A stretch of DNA of 64,000 nucleotides from Burkholderia sp. lig30 (GTDB taxonomy: Bacteria; Pseudomonadota; Gammaproteobacteria; Burkholderiales; Burkholderiaceae). The stretch covers positions 1-64,000 of the forward strand of contig NZ_JGVW01000076.1 in the NCBI RefSeq assembly GCF_000687455.2. Direction: 5' to 3'. Numbering within the stretch: position 1 is the first letter of the stretch; every line of letters starts with the position of its first letter. Below are positions 54,157-62,910 of this stretch, piece by piece. The notes under the pieces were generated by a model that did not search any database, was not told the DNA's origin, and was given only the letters and a program-made list of their open reading frames with translations. Position numbers and translations under genes: made by a program.

Positions 54157-55233
54157 TCAGAACGAGTGGTGAATGCCGGCAAGAACGGCAACCTGCTTGT
54201 TGGTCGAGGATGGGCCGAACCCGTTAAGTACCGCGACCGTTCCATTCCCCGATGCCTTCTGGTACAAGACGGTCGCGTACAACTGGGTGCTCTTGGAAAG
54301 CAGGTAAATGTTGTTCAGGCCGAACAGGTTCCACTTGTGCGGGCCAATCTTGGAATAGGTCGTCGTGGCATTGATGAAATCGAACGGACTAAGCTGGTAG
54401 TTCAGCCCGGCGTCGATGTTGTTCATGCTATCGGTTCGGCCGTGCGCCGTGATCTTCGTCTGCGTAAAGAGGGTGTATACCTGAGCGCTGGTGAAGCGAT
54501 ACGTTCCGCCCACACCCCAGTTTTGTACCTTGTCTGTCGCGTAGAGAGACGTTGAGGTGACCGGCACGCCATTGAACGACGAAACGCCGAAGGCGTTTGC
54601 AAGGTTAAGGGATCGGTTGTGCTCGTTCGAATACGCGGCGCCGACCTCGACGGGACCGTTGATGTAGTTGACGCCAAAGCTATAGTTGCTGCCCGTCGAA
54701 AACTGACCGGGAACATTGGAAAAACCAAACATGGCGCCGACGCTGAGGCCACCGAACGACAGCGATCGGAACTTCACCGAATTGTCGAACTGGAATGTGT
54801 CGGCCAGATCGTCCAGATTTCCCGGGTGGAACGCGTAAAAGCTGTCAAAGAGGAACCCGGCACTGTAAAGATCGAGAATGTCTTCGCTGAAATTCTGCTG
54901 GTGTCCGAAGGTCACGTAGCCAACGGGTGTTCCGACGCCGACGAAGGCCTGGCGGTTGAAGATTGTGCCGCTCGAGATCAGTGCTCCCGTTAGCGGCGAG
55001 AAGCCCGTTTCAAGCTGGAAAATTGCCTTGTACCCGCCACCGAGGTCCTCGACGCCCTTGAATCCAAAGCGGTCCGGCTGGAGGTTGCTTTTCTCCGCGA
55101 GAACTGTGCTGCTTCCACGCACATTGTTCAGATAGGCAACGCCAGCGTCGAGCGAGCCGTACAGGGTAACGGTGCTCTGCGCATGTGAAAGCGAAGCGAA
55201 GAAAAGAAAAGATAAGGCGGCTCGCTTCTTCAT
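54157..55233 (-). CDS. Trimeric outer-membrane porin (OmpC/Opc type)
   Basis: A 358-residue Gram-negative porin. Its signal peptide is at 1-18 (RAALSFLFFASLSHA). The mature start QSTVTLYGSLDAGVAYLNN and the next strands (RFGFKGVEDLGGGYKAIFQL; ETGFSPLTG) are the Burkholderia/Neisseria porin signature. The end VAVLAGIHHSF has the terminal Phe needed for assembly. It may admit aromatic acids or organic anions for the neighbouring MFS and lyase genes, which is inference from location. Confidence 0.92.
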   Translation of the reverse strand: MKKRAALSFLFFASLSHAQSTVTLYGSLDAGVAYLNNVRGSSTVLAEKSNLQPDRFGFKGVEDLGGGYKAIFQLETGFSPLTGALISSGTIFNRQAFVGVGTPVGYVTFGHQQNFSEDILDLYSAGFLFDSFYAFHPGNLDDLADTFQFDNSVKFRSLSFGGLSVGAMFGFSNVPGQFSTGSNYSFGVNYINGPVEVGAAYSNEHNRSLNLANAFGVSSFNGVPVTSTSLYATDKVQNWGVGGTYRFTSAQVYTLFTQTKITAHGRTDSMNNIDAGLNYQLSPFDFINATTTYSKIGPHKWNLFGLNNIYLLSKSTQLYATVLYQKASGNGTVAVLNGFGPSSTNKQVAVLAGIHHSF

Positions 55234-55443
55234 CGAAAAAGGTCTCCATGATATGTCTTATGTTCTGCTGATCGCCTGATGCGCCGGTGAAGACCGAACG
55301 ACAAGCTACGCCGAGAGTACACATGAAGACCGTTCGAACCCATAAATGGCACGTGATACTTTGCTATCAACCTCCTTTATAGCGTCGCCATCGACAAGGG
55401 TGGCGGACCGCCGATCGGGTGAGAATCGATTGGATGCGCATCG

Positions 55444-56358
55444 TCAGGGATTCCGCGACCCAGGTGGCGCAGAGCAATGGCGCCGTATGAGCTCACGGAA
55501 CCATTTGTTCGCGGGATCCTTGTGATATCGGTCGTGCCAGTACATGCAGATCGGCGCGTTTTCGATGACGTAGGGACTTTCCCTCAGGACCAGTGGGTAG
55601 GTTTCGGCGACGGCGGTGGCAATTGTTTCAGGGGCGAGCCAAACGAGATCCGAACGGGAGACGATGTGCGCGGCGGACATGAATTGGGGAAGTCTGAGCT
55701 TGATCCGAGGCCGTGCCCCACTGTCAATCAGCGCCCGCTCAAAGATCAGGTGTTCGCTTCCCTCATATTCGACGAGCACGAATTCGAGGCGCTCCAGTGC
55801 TTGGGATGTCAAGTCCCGGGATGCGGCCGGATGGGCGTGGCGCATGACGAGAACGTGCCGTTGCTCAAATAGCTGGACACGATGAAGGTCTGTCTGGAGC
55901 GCGGGAAGATGTCCGATCGCGAGGTCTATGCGCCCCTTGGCGAGACCGGCCAGCGTCTCCTCATGCGGCAAAAATGTCGACCGCAGGCGAACCAGTGGCG
56001 CTTCCTCGCGGAGGCCATCCAGGATGGCCGGAAAGCAAACAACTTCGCCGACGTCACGGGTCCTGACCGTGAATGTTCGCTTCTCCGTGAGCGGCTCGAA
56101 CACATCGGACTCCGTGCCGGTCTGACGAATTGCATCGAGCGCATCGAGCAGCTGGGATGAAATGGAAACGGCGAACGGCGTCGGATCCATCACCCGGCCG
56201 ACGAGCGTGAACAATTTGTCGTTGTACTGCATCCTGAGGCGCTTCAGAGAGTTGCTGACGCCGGCCTGGGTCACGCCCAACGACTCAGCGGCCCCTGAGA
56301 CGGAGCGGTATTTCCACATCGCTTCGAACACAAAAAGCAAATTCAGGTCTCTGAGCAC
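55444..56358 (-). CDS. LysR-type regulator, NahR/PcpR-related
   Basis: A 304-residue LysR protein: DNA-binding helix-turn-helix (VSGAAESLGVTQAGVSNSLK) and effector domain (FTVRTRDVGEVVCFPAILDG, KGRIDLAIGHLPAL, RHVLVMRHAHPA, ICMYWHDRYHKDPANKWFRE). It belongs to the same branch as the regulators at 50618 and 59681. It is divergent from the DapA-family gene at 56509, with a palindrome between them at 56369. It likely controls the lyase and MFS genes. Confidence 0.9.
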   Translation of the reverse strand: MLRDLNLLFVFEAMWKYRSVSGAAESLGVTQAGVSNSLKRLRMQYNDKLFTLVGRVMDPTPFAVSISSQLLDALDAIRQTGTESDVFEPLTEKRTFTVRTRDVGEVVCFPAILDGLREEAPLVRLRSTFLPHEETLAGLAKGRIDLAIGHLPALQTDLHRVQLFEQRHVLVMRHAHPAASRDLTSQALERLEFVLVEYEGSEHLIFERALIDSGARPRIKLRLPQFMSAAHIVSRSDLVWLAPETIATAVAETYPLVLRESPYVIENAPICMYWHDRYHKDPANKWFRELIRRHCSAPPGSRNP

Positions 56359-56368
56359 TTCATTCTCC

Positions 56369-56386
56369 GTGATGCAAAGGTATCAC
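56369..56386. promoter_or_regulatory. LysR-type palindrome in a divergent promoter
   Basis: GTGAT-N8-ATCAC is a perfect 5-bp inverted repeat with the usual LysR-box geometry. It begins 11 bp before the LysR start codon and lies 123 bp before the DapA-family gene, a good position for autorepression plus divergent activation. Confidence 0.45.
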
Positions 56387-56508
56387 CCACATTGTCTCGA
56401 TTCCGCTTCCGTCTGGAAACATACTTGGCACATTGGTTGGCGCGCAAGGTTGCGGGAAGCGATCTCCTCGCTGCTGCGGCGACTGCTGAGATAACTGACG
56501 GAGACCTG

Positions 56509-57534
56509 ATGAATTACGAATTGAATCGCCGTTTCCATGTGGCACTGGTGCTGCCGCTCGACCAGAGCGGCAAGCCTGACGAAGAGGGTATCCGGCGCCT
56601 TGTCCGCTACTTTTGTAAGAGTCCCGGATTTGCGGAGCGTGGTGGCTTAGTCGCCAACGCGGAAGCCGGCGACGTCTTTTACCTGACCAGGGCCGAGAAG
56701 CGACGTGTACTGGAGGTCGTGCTCGAAGAAGCAGGCGGTCAAGTGCCGGTTCTCGCAGGAACGTTTGGATGGACCACTTCAGAGTGCGTCAAAGTCGCGC
56801 GGGATGCGAAGGCTGTCGGGGCAAGCGGGATTTTTGCGATCCCGCCTGGTGGCGCAATGGACGTGACGACGAGTTGGGATCCTGTTCGCTACCCGGAAGT
56901 GTGGCTTGACCAGATTCGCTTGCAGGATCGCGCCGTGGATCTGCCGATTTTCACGCATCCTGTTGCTGCTCCGTCCAGCAAGTACGGTATCGGTTTGCCA
57001 TTGGAAGCGACGCTGGCGATCTGCCGAGAAGTGCCGAACGTGGTCGGCTGGAAAATGACCTACAACTACGAGGGTTATCGAGCGATTACCCTTGGCCTCA
57101 GAAAGCGGGCACCGCACGTCGCAGTGCTAGGCGCAGCGGCACAGAATTTTCACGAAAATCTTGCGACCGGGGCACTTGATGGCACGATCTCCGGCTCTTG
57201 GTGTTATGCCTATGAGGCAATGGCTGAGCACATCCACGCGTGGGAGAACAATGACGTAGTGGCTGCGACGGCAATCTGGGATCGAGGTCTCAGGGATCTG
57301 CATGATTACATCTATTCGGAGTGGGGACGGCTTCACATCCGGTACAAGATTGCGTCCTGGCTTCGCGGTTTGGTCGATTCGCCTCTGATGACCGCGCCGA
57401 TGCCGCTGCCCCGTGACGAAGAGGTCGAAGCAATTCAGTGCCGCTTGAACGCCATCGGCGTCGAGACCCTGTCACTCAAGGACGCCGCTGCTCAGCTCGT
57501 GAGTTTGCGAAACAGCGTCGCAAGCCGCCTATGA
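56509..57534 (+). CDS. DapA / N-acetylneuraminate-lyase family aldolase or dehydratase
   Basis: A 341-residue class I TIM-barrel lyase. Features: VALVLPLDQSGKPDEEGIRR at the N-terminus, the NAEAGDVFYLTRAEKRRVLE stretch equivalent to the GTTGE region, the LAGTFGWTTSECVKVARDAK helix, and the Schiff-base Lys182 in NVVGWKMTYNYEG. It forms or cleaves a C-C bond next to pyruvate or another 2-oxoacid. The exact substrate cannot be read from sequence. The family includes hydratase-aldolases of aromatic breakdown (NahE type) and sugar-acid dehydratases. ATG 56509 follows GGAG; the longer in-frame start at 56392 overlaps the LysR promoter. It is followed by an MFS carrier gene. Confidence 0.82.
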   Translation: MNYELNRRFHVALVLPLDQSGKPDEEGIRRLVRYFCKSPGFAERGGLVANAEAGDVFYLTRAEKRRVLEVVLEEAGGQVPVLAGTFGWTTSECVKVARDAKAVGASGIFAIPPGGAMDVTTSWDPVRYPEVWLDQIRLQDRAVDLPIFTHPVAAPSSKYGIGLPLEATLAICREVPNVVGWKMTYNYEGYRAITLGLRKRAPHVAVLGAAAQNFHENLATGALDGTISGSWCYAYEAMAEHIHAWENNDVVAATAIWDRGLRDLHDYIYSEWGRLHIRYKIASWLRGLVDSPLMTAPMPLPRDEEVEAIQCRLNAIGVETLSLKDAAAQLVSLRNSVASRL

Positions 57535-57717
57535 CATAAAAACACGGCGTGACGTGGCGCTGCTTGTCGTCGCTTGGTAATGAAAGACATCTGCAAGCGC
57601 CACTACCTGGTTGTGCGCCGGGAGACGCGATGGACCATCGCGTCTGTCGTGCGTCCCGCGAGTTTCCAGTATCCGAGTGTGGCCAGTACCGAAGTACCGC
57701 CTCACTCAAACAGCGAA

Positions 57718-59118
57718 ATGTCTATGCGCATCGAAAAAGCTGAACTTTCAGGCACCGCCAACTCAGGCGCCGAAGCATTGGTGTCGAGGCTCGAAAGAAT
57801 ACCTACATCCTTCTGGCACGTTCGCACGCGAATCATCGTCGGGATCGCAACGTTTTTCGATGCTTTCGATATCCTGGCGATTGCATTTGTCTTGCCGGCA
57901 CTTATTCGGGAATGGCATCTGACCACGCAGCAGGCCGGATTTCTCATTTCGGCCGGGTTCGCGGGGCAGTTTGCCGGAGCATTCATCCTGGGTGCGCTGG
58001 CGGAGCGAATCGGTCGGATTCCGACGGTGACGATCAGTGTGGCCTTGTTTTCCGTGGCGAGCCTTTTTTGTGCCGCGACCAACAGCGTAGTGATGCTCAT
58101 GGTGTTTAGAGCGATCCAGGGAGTCGGGCTGGGAGGCGAAGTTCCGATTGCGGCTACGTACATCAACGAGCTGACCAAGTCGCATAAACGGGGTCGCTTT
58201 ATCCTCTTGTATGAAGTCATTTTCCCGGTTGGACTGGTATTTGCCGGGCTCGTCGGTTCGTGGCTTGTTCCGACGCTCGGTTGGCGATACATGTTCATCA
58301 TCGGCGGCTTGCCCGCGATATTGGCTGTCTTCCTGACCCGGCTGCTTCCGGAGTCGCCGCGCTGGTTGATCAGAAAGGGCGAGGTGGATCGCGCAAGGGC
58401 CGTGATCGAACTGATCGAGCGCGCGTCGCATGGCGGCGTCAGCGACACGCCGCCACAAGATCCAGGCCTGGCTCACATTCATCCGCGCACCACGACGGAT
58501 GTATCGAGAAGCGGATTCGGCGAACTATTTTCGTCTTTCTATATTGGCCGCACGGTCGTCGTATGGCTTCTATGGTTCTGTTCTGCGTTTGTTGTGTACG
58601 GGCTTGTCAGCTGGCTTCCCACAATCTATAGCTCAGTGTTCGGCGTTCCGATCAAGGAAGCGCTACGGTTCAGCCTGATCACAAACGTCGCGGGGCTCGT
58701 CGGGACGGTCGCGTGCGCTCTTCTCATCGATGTTGTGGGGCGCAAGGTATGGTTCATCGGTGCGTTCGGATGTGCTGCCGCGGTGCTCGCGTCGTTGTCG
58801 GCATATTCGACCAACATCGCAGTGATCGTCGCGCTGGCATCCGTGAGCTATTTCTTCGCCAACACGACTGCGTTGGCGCTGTATGTCTATACACCAGAGT
58901 GTTATCCGACTCGCATCCGCGCATTTGGAACCAGTGTTGGCACGGCGTGGCAGCGGGTGGCGGCAATCGTTGGCCCGCTACTCGTAGGTGGATTGATGAC
59001 GGGACACCATATTGGGCGTGTATTCGCACTGTATTGCCTGGTCGCTGCCGTAGGGACGATCGTATCCTTCAAGATAACGGAGACGTCCAACAAGACGCTG
59101 GAAGATATCTCGCCTTGA
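57718..59118 (+). CDS. MFS transporter, aromatic-acid/sugar-porter type
   Basis: A 466-residue, 12-helix major facilitator: VGIATFFDAFDILAIAFVLP in helix 1 (the D-x-x-D pattern of AAHS-type aromatic acid:H+ symporters), loop ALAERIGRIPT, GGEVPIAATYINEL, LLPESPRWLIRKGEVDRARA and YTPECYPTRIRAFGTSVG. It probably imports the substrate of the lyase encoded 183 bp upstream. Start ATG 57718 was chosen to place a normal cytoplasmic tail; ATG 57724 is close by. Confidence 0.85.
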   Translation: MSMRIEKAELSGTANSGAEALVSRLERIPTSFWHVRTRIIVGIATFFDAFDILAIAFVLPALIREWHLTTQQAGFLISAGFAGQFAGAFILGALAERIGRIPTVTISVALFSVASLFCAATNSVVMLMVFRAIQGVGLGGEVPIAATYINELTKSHKRGRFILLYEVIFPVGLVFAGLVGSWLVPTLGWRYMFIIGGLPAILAVFLTRLLPESPRWLIRKGEVDRARAVIELIERASHGGVSDTPPQDPGLAHIHPRTTTDVSRSGFGELFSSFYIGRTVVVWLLWFCSAFVVYGLVSWLPTIYSSVFGVPIKEALRFSLITNVAGLVGTVACALLIDVVGRKVWFIGAFGCAAAVLASLSAYSTNIAVIVALASVSYFFANTTALALYVYTPECYPTRIRAFGTSVGTAWQRVAAIVGPLLVGGLMTGHHIGRVFALYCLVAAVGTIVSFKITETSNKTLEDISP

Positions 59119-59680
59119 GCTTTGTTTGCCAACGCCGTGTCGTCAATTTGCGGGACGCCGTCTCGGTGCGTCCAGAGCGCGTTGAGGGACGGAGACGGCG
59201 GATTTTGACGGCCGCGTGGCGAATCGAGTCCGACCGTTCCGTAGCGAGTCGACCGTCAGGGGGCTGCGACACGTCTGGTTGACCGTTCGATATCAATCGT
59301 CACCTATGGCATGATCCAGCAATCAAGCAACCGCCTTTCCTCCGAACGGAGGGGGCGGAATCGCACTGCCCCCGACCGCCGAAGCGTCACTGCCGGCGCC
59401 CATCGGCGAGATACTCCCGCTGGCCAGCGTCGAACTCGCGAAGGACGAGCCTTGCGCGAACATCCCGTGCCATTTTTGAGCGTGGGAGCCCCCGCATGCG
59501 CGATCACAATCGAGGCTCACTGGTGAATAGCGTTAACGCCAAGTGATCGCGTGACCCAAGAGAAGTATAAATAGCGCTTATGCGGGAAAGTGGCCACACC
59601 ACATGTTGCCCTTCGCCTCTTTGGCGGATTCCTGCGCTTACTCACGAGTCGATGTGACGCCGTGTTCAGTCGGGGGGAGT
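59119..59680. other. 560-bp intergenic region
   Basis: No gene is supported here. A minus-strand frame at 59323-59520 reads as a Ser/Gly/Pro-rich string without a recognisable domain. The last 100 bp before the LysR gene contain GCGTTAACGC (a 10-bp palindrome) and TCACTGGTGA, possible regulator sites. The AT-rich stretch near 59560-59580 may be its promoter. Confidence 0.4.
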
Positions 59681-60637
59681 GTGAAAGATCTGAATTTGCT
59701 CTACGTGTTCGAAGCGCTGTGGCGAGATCGCTCGGTGACGGTCGCATCGGAAAGCCTGGGCGTGACACAGGCTGCGGTCAGCAGCGCATTGAAGCGAATG
59801 CGGGACGCATATGGTGACAAACTGTTCATGCTTGTCGGTCGCAGAATGGAGCCGACCCCATTGGCGACCAACATCGCGCCATCGCTTATTGAGTCGCTGA
59901 ATCTGGTACGGGGAACGACGGGTACGCCACCGCCGTTTTGCCCGGCCAGCGCACGCAGGACGTTCACGATCAGGACGCGCGATATCGGGGAGGTGACGTT
60001 TCTGCCGACGCTGCACCGAGAGCTGAAGATGCGTGCGCCCAATTCGTCACTGCACACCGTGTTTGTGCCAATCGAGGAAACGGTGGCAGGGTTGGCGTCC
60101 GGCCGGATAGACGTCGCGCTAGGGTATCTTCCTTCTCTGGAGCAGGACATTCACCGAAAGGCGTTGTTTACCCAGCGCTATGTCTGCGTGATGCGAAAAG
60201 GGCACCCACTCGATGGGCGAGATGTCGACAGAGAGACGTTTCTGGCCCAGGAGCACCTCCTCGTCGAGTATAGCGGCAGCGGCCACCGGATACTCGAGCG
60301 TACCCTTATCGAGGCAGGTGCCCGAGAGCGGATCAGGATCAGAACGCCGCAGTACCTTGCTGCTCCGCACTGCCTGCTGGGCTCGGACCTGGTTTGGATT
60401 GCCCCGGAGGTTCTGGCTATTGCGCTTAGCCGATACTATCCGCTGACTTACACCCCGGAACCCCTCGGGATGGAGCCATTTGAAATTGCTCTGTACTGGC
60501 ATGATCGATACCACAAAGAGCCGGCAAGCATGTGGTTTCGCCATCTCCTCAATGAGTTATTCCACAAGGCGACCAACGAAACGATCCTCGGTGCCGGATC
60601 GGCGCGTCGAGAGACCGCGCAGACTGAAGGGGTGTGA
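59681..60637 (+). CDS. LysR-type regulator, NahR/PcpR-related
   Basis: A 318-residue LysR protein: DLNLLYVFEALWRDRSVTVA, helix-turn-helix SESLGVTQAAVSSALKRMRD, effector domain FTIRTRDIGEVTFLPTLHRE, ASGRIDVALGYLPSLEQDIH, IALYWHDRYHKEPASMWFRH. It is a paralogue of the regulators at 55444 and 50618. The GTG at 59681 follows GGGGGAG; the ATG-like extension to 59603 lacks LysR features. Its target is unclear; the nearest genes are the MFS carrier upstream and the efflux set downstream on the other strand. Confidence 0.87.
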   Translation: MKDLNLLYVFEALWRDRSVTVASESLGVTQAAVSSALKRMRDAYGDKLFMLVGRRMEPTPLATNIAPSLIESLNLVRGTTGTPPPFCPASARRTFTIRTRDIGEVTFLPTLHRELKMRAPNSSLHTVFVPIEETVAGLASGRIDVALGYLPSLEQDIHRKALFTQRYVCVMRKGHPLDGRDVDRETFLAQEHLLVEYSGSGHRILERTLIEAGARERIRIRTPQYLAAPHCLLGSDLVWIAPEVLAIALSRYYPLTYTPEPLGMEPFEIALYWHDRYHKEPASMWFRHLLNELFHKATNETILGAGSARRETAQTEGV

Positions 60638-60793
60638 GGTCACTTCGTACTATCGGAATGACAACGGGCGGTCCGCTGTCGCATGACTCGCCGGGTCGCG
60701 CATGCGCGAGCGCCGGCCGAAAGGACCGGCCACCCGTGATAACGTCGGCTGGGCTGAGCATCCGGATGGCGCGCGGCCGGCCCAGCATGCCTG

Positions 60794-61108
60794 TTAATTG
60801 ATTGGCGAGAATGAAGCCGGTGTCAGGAGTTCATTGCGCTGCTCGACAATCAGCGGACCGATCTTCGCAAGAAGCGCTTTCCATTCGGGCATGGCGGAGA
60901 GTCGGGCGCGTCTTTCCTGACGATCTTCAAAAGATGCGAACTTCCAAAGCTGCACGATGCGATTGAGTTCGCCGACCTCCGAATAGAAATATCCAATGAG
61001 TTCGCCAAGGGCCGCTTTCTGGATCTGCAGACCTTCAGCCTCGTAGGTCTTGACGAATTCGTGCAATGCGCCGGGTTTGAGTTGATAAATTCGTTGTTCA
61101 ATGATCAT
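60794..61108 (-). CDS. NIPSNAP-family protein
   Basis: A 104-residue ferredoxin-like-fold protein with the NIPSNAP start (MIIEQRIYQLKPGALHEFVK) and the hallmark LWKFASFEDRQERRARLSAM around position 55-75, ending VEQRNELLTPASFSPIN. The family is a dimeric alpha-beta barrel often found in aromatic or xenobiotic clusters, with no fixed reaction. It lies 281 bp after the efflux genes on the same strand. Confidence 0.85.
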   Translation of the reverse strand: MIIEQRIYQLKPGALHEFVKTYEAEGLQIQKAALGELIGYFYSEVGELNRIVQLWKFASFEDRQERRARLSAMPEWKALLAKIGPLIVEQRNELLTPASFSPIN

Positions 61109-61389
61109 GGTGATGTGACTTCGTTAGTGCCTGAGGCTTTTGCGATTTGAACGTCTGAGCGTCCGAAGTGTGCCGCCCTCCGTTGTCACGGTGGACCGGA
61201 AGCGCGGCGATCGGAGCCCATTCTTTTCCGAACCGAGGAAAGACTCCATGCGTGCGCGGTGATACCAATGTATCAATTTGATTTATGTGCGAGGCGGCGA
61301 GCCGGTGCCCGGTGAGAGGGGCGGTGCCGCGTGCGTAAGATGCGGGTTCGATCGGGCAGGACACGGCGTCGTCCCGGATATTCATCTCA

Positions 61390-62910
61390 TCACCGGAAAA
61401 CGCGCTGTGCCGACGACACAATGATCGCCAGCACGCCAATCCACGATATCAGCCAGAAATACTCGACATATGCCATCAAGTTGGACTGGCGAGCGGTTTC
61501 CTGTGCGTAGTACGCCATGGCGATCTTTGACGATGTGGCGGGTTCATGCGTGAAGGCGAGGAATCGGCTCAAGTGCTGCAAAGCCTGCGTAAAAACGGGA
61601 TCCGCGTCCTGAAGCCTCATATTGAGCTGGCTGTAGTGTACGGTGCTGCGCCATTGCGAAAAGACCGTGGCCAGCGCTACGCCCATTGCGCTCGCGACCT
61701 GAGCCGCCATGTTCTTGACCTGCTGCGCGTGAGAAAACAATACCTCGTCGCTTCCGACATCCTGGAACGTCTGCATGGCCGTCGTTGCCAGGACGAGCAT
61801 GGTGAAGCACCCATTGAGCGCGAGCGCAGGCAAGACATGTGTCCGCATGTCCGCGTTGGGCGTGAGCGAGGAAAGCTGCCAGCCGACGGTGGCAAGTGCG
61901 AGAAACCCAAGAACAAGGAATTTCTTGGGCGCGGGATATTTGGGAACAATCCGGGACATCACGAGCCAGGTGACGAGCGACGCCAGAAGGGCTAGCGACT
62001 GGTAACGGCCTATGGTTTGCCAGGAGAAACCCAGCCCGGTTTGCATGAAGGACGGCAGGATATAGTTGTTCGCGCCGACGAGCAGGTAGCAGAAGCAAAA
62101 CAAGAGTACGCCGTAGCTGTAGCGGGGTGCCAGGAGTTCGCGGATCTTCAGCAGCGGGCGTTCATCGCTGAGTTCGATGGAAAAGTAGATATAAACCGAC
62201 AGCGCCGCCAGCAGTGCAAACGCGACAAGCACGAATGTACTCGTGTAAAACTCGTAGTACGACCGTTGCAAGCTGTAGAGTAAAGCGAACGAGCTCATGC
62301 TGAGCAGCAGTACTCTGCCCGCGGTCGTACGTGTACGTCCTTCTTCGGGAACCCGCGTGGCTGGAAGGAACGTAATCGCGAGCGCCCCGGCCAGAATCGA
62401 AATTGCGACGAGTGCCCAAAAAATCGATTGCCAGGTATCGTAAGTGACCGCGAGCGATGAAATGAGGGGGGCCGCAGCGGTTCCTGAGGCAAGGCCAACG
62501 GCGAAGACTTTGACGCCGACGAACCGGCCCGGACCAGGCGGAATCATGTTGACCATCACGCGTGAGCTGGTCAGGAACGATGCACCGCCCATTGCCATGA
62601 CGACGCGTCCAAGTGCGAACGATTCCATTTGGCTGCTCGTTCCGCATATCAACGCGCCGGCAACATAGATTGCAATCGACCCGACGATATAGCTGCGCCA
62701 CCCGACCCGTTCGACGAGCCAGCGCTGGACCGAGATGGCCACTACTGCGACGCAAGCGTAAAGCGAAGCGATGAAGCTGTATTCCTCCGGACTCGCCGAG
62801 ATCTCGTTTCGAATGGGGACTGACGCGAATGCGAGCATTCCCGTTTCGAGAAATTCCAGTGCGCACAACAAGCAGACCGTACAAAGCAGCGCTGCGTGCT
62901 TACGATGCAT
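61390..62910 (-). CDS. emrB: EmrB/DHA2-type MFS multidrug exporter
   Basis: A 506-residue protein with about 14 membrane segments, as in DHA2 drug:H+ antiporters: LEFLETGMLAFASVPIRNEI in helix 1, LVERVGWRSYIVGSIAIYV, RVVMAMGGASFLTSSRVMVN (motif C-like), and a large C-terminal loop before the last helix. It overlaps the upstream emrA-like gene by 11 bp, so the two are co-translated. ATG 62910 was chosen (AGGAG 7 nt upstream) over the GTG at 62913. With EmrA and an outer-membrane factor it expels hydrophobic or aromatic compounds. Confidence 0.87.
   Translation of the reverse strand: MHRKHAALLCTVCLLCALEFLETGMLAFASVPIRNEISASPEEYSFIASLYACVAVVAISVQRWLVERVGWRSYIVGSIAIYVAGALICGTSSQMESFALGRVVMAMGGASFLTSSRVMVNMIPPGPGRFVGVKVFAVGLASGTAAAPLISSLAVTYDTWQSIFWALVAISILAGALAITFLPATRVPEEGRTRTTAGRVLLLSMSSFALLYSLQRSYYEFYTSTFVLVAFALLAALSVYIYFSIELSDERPLLKIRELLAPRYSYGVLLFCFCYLLVGANNYILPSFMQTGLGFSWQTIGRYQSLALLASLVTWLVMSRIVPKYPAPKKFLVLGFLALATVGWQLSSLTPNADMRTHVLPALALNGCFTMLVLATTAMQTFQDVGSDEVLFSHAQQVKNMAAQVASAMGVALATVFSQWRSTVHYSQLNMRLQDADPVFTQALQHLSRFLAFTHEPATSSKIAMAYYAQETARQSNLMAYVEYFWLISWIGVLAIIVSSAQRVFR

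Noticed and set aside
59323-59520. A Ser/Gly/Pro-rich minus-strand frame in the 59.1-59.7 kb gap
   Set aside because: It is short and low-complexity, without a ribosome binding site or domain. It could be a fossil, but nothing supports that.
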